64,000 bases of DNA. Source: Halanaerobiaceae bacterium ANBcell28 (GTDB taxonomy: Bacteria; Bacillota; Halanaerobiia; Halanaerobiales; DTU029). Under the pieces are notes generated by a model. That model was given only the letters and a program-made list of their open reading frames with translations. It made no database searches and was not told the origin of the DNA. The stretch covers positions 1 through 64,000 of the forward strand of contig JBBJJH010000007.1 of NCBI GenBank assembly GCA_037623315.1. The letters are read 5' to 3'. Below, one piece after another: positions 8,688 through 17,031 of the stretch (its first letter is position 1; every line of letters begins with the position of its first letter). The position numbers were made by a program, and so were the translations under genes.

Positions 8688-9637
8688 TGAAATTTCATGA
8701 ATTAACTATTAAGGAAATTAAGTCGTATTTAGCTTCACAAGATTTGAATAATTTTGATATGAATATTTTCGATTTATTAGAAAAAGATGAAAGAACAGGA
8801 GTACATAAATTATCCAGAAAATATAAAAGCTTATTAGAAAAAGAAGAGGCTAAAAAAGAGAACTGGAAGAAAATGAATTCCCATATTTTTGACTTAGAAA
8901 AAGAGGGGTTTGAATTAATTGCTGGTATTGATGAAGCAGGACGTGGACCATTAGCAGGTCCAGTTGTAGCAGCATCAGTTATATTAGACTCTAAAAAGCC
9001 AATTTATGGATTGGATGACTCCAAAAAATTAAGTGAAAAACGAAGAGAAGAATTATATGAAATAATAAAACGTGATGCCCTTTATGTAGGTGTTGGAATT
9101 ATAGATAATAATATAATTGATGAAGTAAATATATTACAGGCTACTTTTAAAGCAATGAAAAAAGCCATTGATGATATGAATACTATTCCTGATTATATAT
9201 TGGTAGATGGAAATCGGAAGATTCCTGATTTAAAGATAAAACAAAAGGCTATAATTGATGGTGACTGTTTGATAAATTCTATTGCCGCTGCCTCAATTAT
9301 TGCTAAAGTAACAAGAGATAGAATTATTGATGATTATGATAAGGAATTTCCTCAATATAGATTTAAAAGTAATAAAGGATATGGAACAAAAGAACATATA
9401 GATGCTTTGAAAAAATATGGGAGTACTCCAATACATCGTTTGTCTTTTTCTGTGGTTAATAAATATCATATCAAGTATTTTCGTGAGAGCATTAAACAGA
9501 CTACAAATCCCATAGAATTGAAAAAACTAGGGGAAAGAATTGCTGAAAGTTCATTTTTCTCTAAAGATAATCTCAGAGAATTACGTAACTTATATCAAGA
9601 AAAATATAGAGAGTTGAATTCTGCAGCTAATTTCTAG
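8687..9637 (+). CDS. rnhB: ribonuclease HII
   Basis: 316 aa. It removes RNA primers and misincorporated ribonucleotides from DNA. The RNase HII core carries the acidic active site starting IAGIDEAGRGPLAG (Asp82, Glu83), and later YILVDGNR and SIAAASIIAKVTRDR. It is longer than the usual 200-255 aa: there is the 70-residue N-terminal region common in Firmicutes plus a C-terminal extension of about 50 aa, rich in charged residues, after the core ends near NKYHIKYF. It is coupled to rbgA. Confidence 0.93.
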   Translation: MKFHELTIKEIKSYLASQDLNNFDMNIFDLLEKDERTGVHKLSRKYKSLLEKEEAKKENWKKMNSHIFDLEKEGFELIAGIDEAGRGPLAGPVVAASVILDSKKPIYGLDDSKKLSEKRREELYEIIKRDALYVGVGIIDNNIIDEVNILQATFKAMKKAIDDMNTIPDYILVDGNRKIPDLKIKQKAIIDGDCLINSIAAASIIAKVTRDRIIDDYDKEFPQYRFKSNKGYGTKEHIDALKKYGSTPIHRLSFSVVNKYHIKYFRESIKQTTNPIELKKLGERIAESSFFSKDNLRELRNLYQEKYRELNSAANF

Positions 9638-9688
9638 ATTGGACCTAGTATTTAAAAGAATGTATTTTAAAAACAAATATATAGTTAA

Positions 9689-9729
9689 GTAGGCAGTTCG
9701 CAAAATCCTGCCTTAACAAAACTAAGGAG
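9689..9729 (+). promoter_or_regulatory. preQ1-I riboswitch
   Basis: P1 stem AGGCAG (9691-9696) with CTGCCT (9708-9713), loop beginning TTCGC, then the A-rich tail TTAACAAAACTAAGGAG that runs straight into the ribosome-binding site. This matches the known preQ1 class I pattern. Because the pseudoknot tail contains the AAGGAG, control should be translational. It sits 11 nt before a truncated queT. Confidence 0.88.
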
Positions 9730-9739
9730 ATGAGAAATT

Positions 9740-9853
9740 ATGAAATTTACTGTGAGGGAAATTACTAAGATGACTTTGATTGCCTTTTTATATGTGGTGA
9801 TTACAATAACATTTGCACCTATTTCCAAAGGTATAAATTCTTTGATAAGATAA
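9740..9853 (+). pseudogene. queT: truncated queuosine-precursor transporter QueT
   Basis: 37 codons reading MKFTVREITKMTLIAFLYVV and then an ITFAPISKG segment before TAA. This matches only the first transmembrane segment of the QueT family (usual length about 160-180 aa). The rest of the gene is missing: after the stop there is only the promoter of the next gene. The preQ1 riboswitch and ribosome-binding site in front are intact, so this is a recent deletion. A short functional peptide is less likely. Confidence 0.75.
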
Positions 9854-9861
9854 AATAGTAA

Positions 9862-9890
9862 TTGACATTCTTCTCATAACACTATATAAT
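9862..9890 (+). promoter_or_regulatory. consensus promoter for the beta-barrel protein gene
   Basis: TTGACA (9862-9867), 17-nt spacer, TATAAT (9885-9890): a perfect consensus, 50 nt before ATG 9940. Confidence 0.75.
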
Positions 9891-9939
9891 ATTAAAAACA
9901 ATAATTGCTAACATGTGGCACGAGAGGAGGTTTTTTCAT

Positions 9940-10449
9940 ATGATTAAAAAGTTAATTTTATCTATTTTAATTATATTTTTATTTACTTTTAATGCGTTTG
10001 CAGATGAAGCTATTGAAGAAAAAAACATTATAAGTATCAATCCAATAGGACTATTAATTAATAGTTATAATGGGCATTATAGTAGATTGTTGAATGATGG
10101 TAAAAATGAATTGTATATACCCTTTCATCTAGGAGTCACTACCTTTTTACCTGAAGATGAATTTAGCATAGGCGCTAAATATCGTTATTATTTAGATGAA
10201 AATACACAAGGTGTTTTTTATGGCGTAGGATTTAGAACAGGATGGAGAATGATGCCTTATTATGGTGGAGATCTTGCTTTTTTTATAACACCAACGGTAC
10301 AAATAGGGCATAGATGGATATTTGATAGTCAATTTACAATAGCACCTACTATATCAGGTGGAATTCCACTAAGTAAAGGTGATATATACCCTGATAAGCC
10401 GGGAATTATCTTGTGGCGTTTGGGCATTGGTTTGGGATATATGTTTTAA
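9940..10449 (+). CDS. small predicted outer-membrane beta-barrel protein
   Basis: 169 aa from ATG 9940, preceded by GAGAGGAGG. An ATG at 9913 lies before that site and is rejected. There is a clear signal peptide (MIKKLILSILIIFLFTFNAFA, cut before DEA). The mature part alternates polar and aromatic residues (YRYYLDENTQGVFYGVGFRTGWRM, FFITPTVQIGHRWIF) and ends GLGYMF with a terminal Phe. These are features of small outer-membrane barrels and point to a diderm envelope, as in Halanaerobiales. Function unknown. Confidence 0.65.
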   Translation: MIKKLILSILIIFLFTFNAFADEAIEEKNIISINPIGLLINSYNGHYSRLLNDGKNELYIPFHLGVTTFLPEDEFSIGAKYRYYLDENTQGVFYGVGFRTGWRMMPYYGGDLAFFITPTVQIGHRWIFDSQFTIAPTISGGIPLSKGDIYPDKPGIILWRLGIGLGYMF

Positions 10450-10498
10450 TATATTTACTCAAGATATTTAATAAATTGATTAAATTGACATAAATTAT

Positions 10499-10527
10499 TT
10501 GACAATTTTTAAACAATGTAATATAAT
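10499..10527 (+). promoter_or_regulatory. consensus promoter for pyrFE
   Basis: TTGACA (10499-10504), 17-nt spacer, TATAAT (10522-10527). It would start a leader of about 255 nt that contains the attenuator described next. Confidence 0.75.
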
Positions 10528-10544
10528 TAAAAAAATAAAATATG

Positions 10545-10748
10545 ATTATCCCTTTAAATTGAACCTGTGAGTTCGCTAAGGATAATATAAGTAAATATAC
10601 TAAATATACGATTATCGCAGATTATATAATCTTATATATTATTACTTAGTATAAACTTAGACTAATAAAGGAATTTTATTATTAACTTAGATAATTACGT
10701 TTACTTATATGATAACAAATCTTTACTTAAAGGGTAAAGATTTTTCTT
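10545..10748 (+). promoter_or_regulatory. PyrR-like attenuator leader of pyrFE
   Basis: Three mutually exclusive structures can be drawn. Anti-antiterminator: ATTATCC (10545-10551) with GGATAAT (10580-10586), enclosing a hairpin GAAC-CTGTGA-GTTC (10561-10574) whose core CCTGTGAG fits the PyrR-loop consensus CCNGNGAG. Antiterminator: AAGGAT (10578-10583) with ATCTTT (10719-10724), plus TATAAGTAAA (10586-10595) with TTTACTTATA (10700-10709). Terminator: AAATCTTTAC (10717-10726) with GTAAAGATTT (10734-10743) and a T-rich tail. UMP-bound PyrR would stabilise the first and lower expression. The stem bases around the loop differ from Bacillus but covary. Confidence 0.6.
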
Positions 10749-10790
10749 ATGTCTACATAAAAAATAAATTAAAATGGGAGATGATGCTAA

Positions 10791-11525
10791 ATGTCTGAAA
10801 AAGATTTTGCTAAAGCCCGGAAGAAATTAATTGTTGCTCTGGATACATCTGATGAAAAGAAGTTAAAAAAATTATTGAAAGATTTAGGGGAAACTGTAGA
10901 TATCTTCAAGGTTGGATTAGAACAATATCTAGCAAGCAGAGGTAAAGTTCTAGATCTTTTAAAAAAGAAAAACAAAAAGGTTTTTCTTGATTTGAAATTT
11001 CATGATATCCCTAATACTATGGCTGCAGCTGCTAGAAGGGCGGTTAGTGAAAATGTCTGGATGTTTAATATCCATGTTACTGGTAGTGAGGCGATGAGAC
11101 AAGTTATGAATGCAGCTCAGGAAGAGGCAAAAAAACTGGAATTTGATTGCCCAAAAATTATAGGAGTTACAGTATTAACTTCTCTTTCTGATGAAGACTT
11201 AAAGCAATTAGGATATGAAAATACAGCAGCAGAAAGTGTACTTACCCGTGCTAATTTAGCAAAAGAAGCTGGCTTAGATGGTGTAGTATCATCTGCAAAA
11301 GAGGCAGCCTCTATCAAGAATGAAGTGGCTAAGGATTTCATTACTGTCTGTCCAGGAGTTAGGCCTGTATGGGCAAGTAAAGGTGATCAGAAGCGAATTA
11401 TGACACCATCGGCTGCCATTAAAGAAGGTGCAGATTATTTAGTTGTAGGACGACCTATTACACAATCAGATAATCCTGCTGAGTCAGCCAGTAAAATATT
11501 AAGTGAAATGGAGGAAGTATTATGA
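10791..11525 (+). CDS. pyrF: orotidine 5'-phosphate decarboxylase
   Basis: 244 aa. It converts OMP to UMP, the last step of de novo pyrimidine synthesis. The active-site motif FLDLKFHDIPNT holds Asp67, Lys69 and Asp72. Phosphate-binding PGVRP and VVGRPITQS are near the C-terminus. It overlaps pyrE by 4 nt (ATGA). The other pyr genes are not in this window, so this is a split pyrimidine pathway with its own attenuator. Confidence 0.96.
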   Translation: MSEKDFAKARKKLIVALDTSDEKKLKKLLKDLGETVDIFKVGLEQYLASRGKVLDLLKKKNKKVFLDLKFHDIPNTMAAAARRAVSENVWMFNIHVTGSEAMRQVMNAAQEEAKKLEFDCPKIIGVTVLTSLSDEDLKQLGYENTAAESVLTRANLAKEAGLDGVVSSAKEAASIKNEVAKDFITVCPGVRPVWASKGDQKRIMTPSAAIKEGADYLVVGRPITQSDNPAESASKILSEMEEVL

Positions 11526-12094
11526 TTAATAGAGAAGAAATACTAAAAGATTTGAAAGATTCAAATGCTTTATTAGATGGTCATTTTTTACTTACTTCAG
11601 GATTACATAGTGAGGCATATATTCAGTGTGCTCAATTATTACAGTATCCTGATTTAGCAGAAAAATTCTGTAAAGCATTAGCACCGAAATTAGAAAGCTA
11701 TGGTATAGAACTTGTAGTAGGACCAGCTTTAGGGGGAGTAGTTGTGGCTTATGAAATGGCTAGAACTTTAAAAGTACCCAATATTTTTGCAGAACGAAAA
11801 AATGGGGAAATGAGCTTGAGAAGAAATTTTCAGATTAAGCCAGGACAGAAAGTTTTAGTAATGGAAGACGTTGTTACAACAGGTGGTTCTGTTAAAGAAG
11901 TTGTTGATGTAATAAAAGAAAAGGGCGGAGAAGTAGTTGCTGTTGCTTCTTTAATTGACCGTAGTGGAGGAGAAGCAGATTTTGGAGTTCCTTTTGAGTC
12001 TTTGATAGAGTTCAATTTTGAAGTATATCAGCCAGAAAATTGTCCTTTATGTAAAAAAGGAAGTGAAGCAGTTAAACCTGGAAGCCGTTCTTAG
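11522..12094 (+). CDS. pyrE: orotate phosphoribosyltransferase
   Basis: 190 aa. It adds phosphoribose from PRPP to orotate to give OMP, the substrate of the adjacent pyrF. The PRPP loop VLVMEDVVTTGGSV spans residues 111-124. The C-terminus ends in PENCPLCKKG, the Cys-pair tail typical of the clostridial/Thermotoga branch of PyrE. Its last four bases overlap the end of the convergent pyruvate kinase gene. Confidence 0.95.
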   Translation: MINREEILKDLKDSNALLDGHFLLTSGLHSEAYIQCAQLLQYPDLAEKFCKALAPKLESYGIELVVGPALGGVVVAYEMARTLKVPNIFAERKNGEMSLRRNFQIKPGQKVLVMEDVVTTGGSVKEVVDVIKEKGGEVVAVASLIDRSGGEADFGVPFESLIEFNFEVYQPENCPLCKKGSEAVKPGSRS

Positions 12095-13170
12095 GAACGA
12101 CTCCAGTTCTCTGTTTCTTTAATAGTTTCTTTCATAAATTGTATAGCTTTAATAGGATAATTGCCAATTGCTGTTTCACCTGTTAACATAACTTCAGTAC
12201 ACCCATCAAGAACAGCATTGGCAATATCGCTTATTTCTGCCCGTGTTGGTAATGGGTACTTAATCATTGATTCCAGCATATGAGTAACTACAATTGACGG
12301 CTTATTATATTGATTGCATAGCTTTATAATTTCTTTTTGAGCTATCGGAACTTTACTTAAGCCTATTTCTACTCCTAAATCACCTCTAGCTATCACTACA
12401 GCATCAATTTTTTCAATAAAAGTACTTAGATTGTCTATACCTTCTTGATTTTCAATTTTAGCTAAAATTTTAAGCTTATGGCCATTAATAGAGTCTAGAT
12501 AATTTCTAAGTATCATTACATCTTCTAAAGTGCGTGTAAAAGGGAGCATAATTGAATTGACCCCTAGTTCAATACCAAGCTTTATATCATCTTTGTCTTT
12601 TTCTGTTAAAGATGGAATATCAAGTAGAAGATTTGGTATATTAACACCCTTTTTATTAGCTAATTTCCCGCCCTGTATCACTTTACACTTTATTTTTCCT
12701 GACTTATCTTTCTTTTTAAAGATATTATTATCATTATTTTTCTTATTGTTATCTACAGACAAGACTTGCAATTTAATAAGTCCATCATCAATTAAGATAA
12801 TCTGACCTTCTTTGATTTCCTTAGATAGTAAAGGATAATTAATTACAATTTTATTTGCGTTCAATAAGAAGTTTGTAGATATATCTTCAGTGAGTAGATA
12901 TACTATCTCATCTGTATTCAAAATTATTTCTTTTTGATCAATTAGACTTGCCCTGATTTCTGGCCCCTGTACATCGGCAATAATATTGATTTTTTTATCA
13001 CATTTTCTTTCTGCTTCCCTTATATTTTCTATCCAGTTTTGATATGTATTTAGATTTCCATGAGAGAGATTTATGCGTAGTCCTGAAAGCCCATTTTTTA
13101 TCATAGCTACTAAAGTTTCTTTTTGATATGATGCTGGTCCAATTGTTCCATAGATTTTTGTATTGAGCAT
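12091..13170 (-). CDS. pyruvate kinase, short form lacking the C-terminal domain
   Basis: 359 aa, versus about 470-590 for typical pyruvate kinases. The barrel and B domain are present: GLRINLSHG, ADVQGPEIR, LAKIENQEG (catalytic Lys), ARGDLGVEIG (metal site), VTHMLESM and LTGETAIGNYP. The protein stops directly after the barrel at the point where the regulatory C domain should begin. The usual TQMLESM is THMLESM. The TAG stop is clean, with no coding remnant beyond it. AGGAG precedes the start. It is probably an active but non-allosteric or secondary isozyme. Confidence 0.85.
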   Translation of the reverse strand: MLNTKIYGTIGPASYQKETLVAMIKNGLSGLRINLSHGNLNTYQNWIENIREAERKCDKKINIIADVQGPEIRASLIDQKEIILNTDEIVYLLTEDISTNFLLNANKIVINYPLLSKEIKEGQIILIDDGLIKLQVLSVDNNKKNNDNNIFKKKDKSGKIKCKVIQGGKLANKKGVNIPNLLLDIPSLTEKDKDDIKLGIELGVNSIMLPFTRTLEDVMILRNYLDSINGHKLKILAKIENQEGIDNLSTFIEKIDAVVIARGDLGVEIGLSKVPIAQKEIIKLCNQYNKPSIVVTHMLESMIKYPLPTRAEISDIANAVLDGCTEVMLTGETAIGNYPIKAIQFMKETIKETENWSRS

Positions 13171-13536
13171 TTGTTTATCTCCTAACTTTTTGAATTATTT
13201 AAAAATTATTAAGTAATTATTAATATTATAACATATTCTTTCTGCTTTTTAACTAAATGTCTATAAGAAGTTTTTTACCTTTTATTAAAGGAAAGCTTAT
13301 GCTATACTTATATTAGCCAGCTATTGTAAACTTTTACATGTTAGTATTAATCATCTTAGAAAAAAATATTTATATATATAATTACATATATACGTTTTTT
13401 TCATAATACAAAAGATAAACTCGTTTTCTTAAAGAAGGGTGTTATCGAAATAAATCTTGCAGCCTTAAATGTTTCTGTGTTGTTTTATTTAAATATTAAA
13501 ATATATCTTATTATAAAATTTAGGAAGGGGGATTTT
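13171..13536. other. AT-rich intergenic region between divergent genes
   Basis: It holds the ribosome-binding site of the pyruvate kinase gene and, on the minus strand near 13220-13230, TGTTATAAT (an extended -10). On the plus strand, 13432-13450 carries AAGAAGGGTGTTATCGAAA, nearly identical to a sequence before the GH9 cluster at 43150. No other gene or RNA is visible. Confidence 0.5.
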
Positions 13537-13791
13537 ATGAATAACAATATTAAGATTAGTATAGCTTTTCTAGGTATGGGAGGTCTTTTATATACTTTTG
13601 AAAAGCTTATAGCTGTATTGATATGGGGGAGTCAAATGGTGCCTGTAAAGATAAATGGTTCAGGATCTTATCCTACTTACCCTAATTTCCCAAATATATA
13701 TGATAATATATTTGTCTTGTTATTTACAATAAGCGGTTTAATATTTTTTCTTATAGGATTATTTTCTATTTCAAGAGAGAATAAGTTATAG
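13537..13791 (+). CDS. small two-helix membrane protein
   Basis: 84 aa from ATG 13537, preceded by GAAGGGGG; the longer frame from 13477 lacks a ribosome-binding site. There are two hydrophobic segments (about residues 5-25 and 55-76) separated by a polar loop with GSGSYPTYPNFPN. I do not recognise a family. It stands alone between the pyruvate kinase gene and tldD. Confidence 0.6.
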   Translation: MNNNIKISIAFLGMGGLLYTFEKLIAVLIWGSQMVPVKINGSGSYPTYPNFPNIYDNIFVLLFTISGLIFFLIGLFSISRENKL

Positions 13792-13884
13792 ATTGTACAT
13801 AATGAAAATAGTTTTATTTTGAAAATATAAATATTGCTTATATGGATCTTATAATTGAAATAAAGTTCAAATAGGAGGTTTAAG

Positions 13885-15264
13885 ATGAATCTAGATTATT
13901 TAAAATCATTTGCAAATTTTTTTGAAGAATATACAGAATTACGTTTACAGGAAAATACGAAAGTTGCTTTAGTTCTTGTCAATGGTGATTTGGTGAATAA
14001 CGGTAAGTCCAGTACTGGGGGAATATCTGCAAGGGTTTATAAAGATGGTGTTTTTGGTTTCGCTTCAAGTCCTGTAACAGATGAAAAAACAGTAAAAGAG
14101 CTTATTAAGAAAGCAAAGGAAAATGCATGTATCTTAGATGAGCTAGAAAAGAAGAAGAAAAAGACATTAAGTGGAGAAAGATTTGAAATAGTCAAGGATT
14201 TTTCTACTAAGAAAAGTAGAGTATCAAGAAAAGATATGCTGGACTTTATCAAGGATTTATATAATTATACTTCTAAAAAGTACAATGATATCAAATCAAG
14301 CACTTTTGTTATTAACAATCTTGATATGGAGAAAAATCTTTTTACTTCTTTTGCTGCTTCGGCTTATACTATGATTCCAAGAGCTATTTTATATATAAGT
14401 CTTTCAATTGAAAAAGATGGATCTGTATATGATTCTTATGAAGTTTTTGGTGGTTTAGGACAGTTTGAAGATTTTTATAATGATCCTGCTAAATTTTATG
14501 AAAGTGTAGATCAAGTGTATAAGAAAGTTAAAGAGAAGTCAGAGGGTATTTATCCTGAAGCAGGATATAAGGATGTTATCTTAGATTCAAAATTAGCAGG
14601 TATTCTGGCTCATGAAGCAATAGGTCATACTACAGAAGCTGATTTTGTTAAAGCCGGCTCTATTGCAAAAGACTTTATGAACAAAAAGGTTGCCAGTGAT
14701 ATTGTTAATTTAGTTGATTTTGCTTATGAGTATGAAAATGCAATTTGTCCTGTACCTGTCTATATTGATGACGAAGGCACTAAACCTGAAGATGTGGTAA
14801 TTATAGAAAATGGTATCCTAAAAAGGTTTATGAATAATAAAGAATATGCTATTGATTTAAATGATAAACCTACTGGTAATGCCAGGGCTTTTGCTTTCTC
14901 TGATGAACCCTTAGTCAGAATGAGGAATACTGCTATCTTACCAGGTACAGATAAATTAGAAGATATGATTGCTTCTATTGAAGATGGATATTATTTAACA
15001 GATACAAGTAATGGTCAGGCAGACTCCACCAGTGAGTTTATGTTTGGCGTCACTAATGGTTATGAAATAAAAAATGGTAAGTTAGGAAGAGCGATTAAAG
15101 ATACTACTATTTCGGGTGTAGCATTTGATATGCTAAAAACTATAGATATGATTTCAGATGAAATGTATTGGTCCAATGCAGGAATGTGTGGAAAAAAACA
15201 AAGCATACCCGTAGGTATGGGTGGACCTGCTATAAAGTGTAAAATTAATATAGGAGGTAAATAA
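13885..15264 (+). CDS. tldD: TldD-family metalloprotease subunit
   Basis: 459 aa. TldD and TldE form a heterodimeric zinc protease that degrades unfolded peptides and matures some peptide antibiotics. The zinc motif HEAIGH is at 243-248 (ILAHEAIGHTTEADFV). The C-terminal glycine-rich region (GVAFDMLKTIDMISDEMYWSNAGMCGK) is typical. AGGAGG precedes the start. tldE follows after 2 nt. Confidence 0.92.
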   Translation: MNLDYLKSFANFFEEYTELRLQENTKVALVLVNGDLVNNGKSSTGGISARVYKDGVFGFASSPVTDEKTVKELIKKAKENACILDELEKKKKKTLSGERFEIVKDFSTKKSRVSRKDMLDFIKDLYNYTSKKYNDIKSSTFVINNLDMEKNLFTSFAASAYTMIPRAILYISLSIEKDGSVYDSYEVFGGLGQFEDFYNDPAKFYESVDQVYKKVKEKSEGIYPEAGYKDVILDSKLAGILAHEAIGHTTEADFVKAGSIAKDFMNKKVASDIVNLVDFAYEYENAICPVPVYIDDEGTKPEDVVIIENGILKRFMNNKEYAIDLNDKPTGNARAFAFSDEPLVRMRNTAILPGTDKLEDMIASIEDGYYLTDTSNGQADSTSEFMFGVTNGYEIKNGKLGRAIKDTTISGVAFDMLKTIDMISDEMYWSNAGMCGKKQSIPVGMGGPAIKCKINIGGK

Positions 15265-15266
15265 TT

Positions 15267-16553
15267 ATGGATCTCTTAAATAAATGTCTTAATATCTTAA
15301 TGGAAAATGGAGCTGATAAAGCAGAAGTTTCTATTGCACATCAATTTAAGGACGAAATGAATGTAAATACAGGTGAAATAAGTCTTCTGAGATCAAGAGA
15401 AGAATATAATTTGAATTTGACTGCCATAATTAATAATAAAAAAGACTTTATACAAATTAATAAAATTGATGATAAGTCCATAGAAGCAGCAGCACTTGAA
15501 GTAATTAATAATGCAAAAAATTCACAGCCAGATGAAGCTCATGATATATCAGATATACTTATTGAAAAAGAATTTAAAGAAGATATGGTTAATCTTGATC
15601 TTGACTTAATGCATAAAAGATTAAAAAAATTTATTCTTAAGATTAATGATGACTATCCAGAGCTTGTAATATCGGAATCTATTTTAGAATATATAGATAC
15701 TCATCATTACTATGCTAATTCAAAGGGAGTGAAATTATCATCAAATAGTGATAAATACACTTTTGCCTTGATGTTCTTTTCTAAAAAAGGAATGAAGACA
15801 TCTTCTTTTAATCATACAAGTCTCTCTACAAAAGATTTAGAAAAAGAGTTATATGAATTAGGATCATTACCTTATTTATTAAAAGAATCTATTGAACATT
15901 TAGATGCTCAAGCTATAGAGAACAAAAAGTTCACAGGGGATATTATAGTTACTCCTGATTGCATGAACAGTGTATTAGATTTCTTATTATCACATATAAG
16001 TAATTATTTCTTAATTGCTGGGATTTCAAACTTTAGTGATAAGTTAAATGAAAAAGTTCTAGATGAAAAATTCACCTTAAGAACTGAACCACTTTCTAAA
16101 AAACTTGCAAGTAAAAAATATTATGGATCTGATGGAATTCTCAATAAAAATGACTATATCTTTGAGAATGGTGTATTAAAAAATTATATATTAGATTTAT
16201 ATGGTTCAAATAAGACAGGATATGATAGAGGACCTTCACATGGAGGTAATATAGTAATAGAAAAGGGAGATAAGTCTCTAGATGAAATGATAAAGAGTAT
16301 AGATCAGGGTATAATTCTATCAAGATTTTCTGGTGGTCAACCCGCTCCTAATGGTGATTTTTCTGGAGTTGCTAAAAATAGTTTTTATATCGAAAATGGT
16401 GAAATTAAATATCCTATTAAAGAAACAATGATTACTGGAAATATATTTGATATGTTTACGGATATTAACGCGATATCAGAGGAAAGAATTAATAATGGAT
16501 CATCTCTATTACCTTTTATACACTTTAAGGATATTAATATTTCATCTAAATAA
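15267..16553 (+). CDS. tldE: TldE/PmbA-family protease subunit
   Basis: 428 aa. It is the non-zinc partner of TldD: no HExxxH is present, as expected. Family marks include DGILNKNDYIFENGVLKNYILD, GGNIVIEKG and TGNIFDMFTDI. A ribosome-binding site (AGGAGG) sits inside the end of tldD, so the pair is co-translated. Confidence 0.9.
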   Translation: MDLLNKCLNILMENGADKAEVSIAHQFKDEMNVNTGEISLLRSREEYNLNLTAIINNKKDFIQINKIDDKSIEAAALEVINNAKNSQPDEAHDISDILIEKEFKEDMVNLDLDLMHKRLKKFILKINDDYPELVISESILEYIDTHHYYANSKGVKLSSNSDKYTFALMFFSKKGMKTSSFNHTSLSTKDLEKELYELGSLPYLLKESIEHLDAQAIENKKFTGDIIVTPDCMNSVLDFLLSHISNYFLIAGISNFSDKLNEKVLDEKFTLRTEPLSKKLASKKYYGSDGILNKNDYIFENGVLKNYILDLYGSNKTGYDRGPSHGGNIVIEKGDKSLDEMIKSIDQGIILSRFSGGQPAPNGDFSGVAKNSFYIENGEIKYPIKETMITGNIFDMFTDINAISEERINNGSSLLPFIHFKDINISSK

Positions 16554-16629
16554 ACTTATTTATTTATCAACTATATTACAGACTAGTTCCATTTAGCTTA
16601 AATAAAATGTCATGTTTATGCTAAAATAT

Positions 16630-16658
16630 TTGACTTAATGATTGGCATCTGTTATGAT
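16630..16658 (+). promoter_or_regulatory. promoter of the purine operon
   Basis: TTGACT (16630-16635), 17-nt spacer, TATGAT (16653-16658) with extended TG at 16650-16651. Transcription would start about 35 nt before the riboswitches. Confidence 0.65.
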
Positions 16659-16699
16659 ATTAGTGTAAAAAGCATTAAATTAATAAAAATTAAATAATA

Positions 16700-16770
16700 A
16701 CCTCATATAATAGTGGAAATATGGTCCACAAGTTTCTACCAGGAAGCCGAAAACTTCCTGACTATGAGGG
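16700..16770 (+). promoter_or_regulatory. guanine-class purine riboswitch aptamer
   Basis: P1 CCTCAT (16701-16706) with ATGAGG (16764-16769). The conserved joining segments TATAAT, GTTTCTACC and GACTATG are present. The ligand-pairing base is C at 16762 (GACTATG), which specifies guanine rather than adenine. It is the first of two aptamers in the purD leader. Confidence 0.93.
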
Positions 16771-16774
16771 AAGT

Positions 16775-16880
16775 GTACTTAGGGTTCCGCATCTATCTCT
16801 AGATTTTTGTTCAGAAGATGGCAGGTCCGAGCGGTACAGATATTACATATATCACACCGAAGGGATAAAAGCCCAGGCGG
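16775..16880 (+). promoter_or_regulatory. ykkC-family (PRPP-type) riboswitch aptamer
   Basis: Carries the ykkC signatures AGGGTTCCGC (16781-16790), GGTCCGAG (16823-16830), CACACCG and GGGATAAAAGCCC (16862-16874). Among ykkC subclasses, the arrangement directly after a guanine aptamer in front of a purine operon is the published guanine-PRPP tandem, so PRPP is the likely ligand. The assignment to PRPP rather than ppGpp is by context. Confidence 0.85.
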
Positions 16881-16931
16881 GGAGGTTCTACTCATTGATA
16901 GAAAGTAGAGGCTACCTGTCTGGGCATTTTT
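16870..16931 (+). terminator. regulated terminator of the tandem riboswitch
   Basis: Outer stem GCCCAG (16871-16876) with CTGGGC (16920-16925), inner TCTACT/AGTAGA, then five T (16927-16931). Its 5' arm reuses the AAAGCCC element of the PRPP aptamer, so ligand binding and termination are mutually exclusive. Confidence 0.88.
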
Positions 16932-17031
16932 AATTCAATAAGAAACAATAATTTAAGAATTATATACTCAAGTAAAGTTTTTAATTTAACTTAATTTAAT
17001 TATTATAAATAATAACAAAGGAGTTTGATTA

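Noticed and set aside
16721-16933. 70-aa open frame in the purD leader
   Set aside because: It lies entirely within the guanine and PRPP aptamers and their terminator; the sequence is explained by RNA structure.
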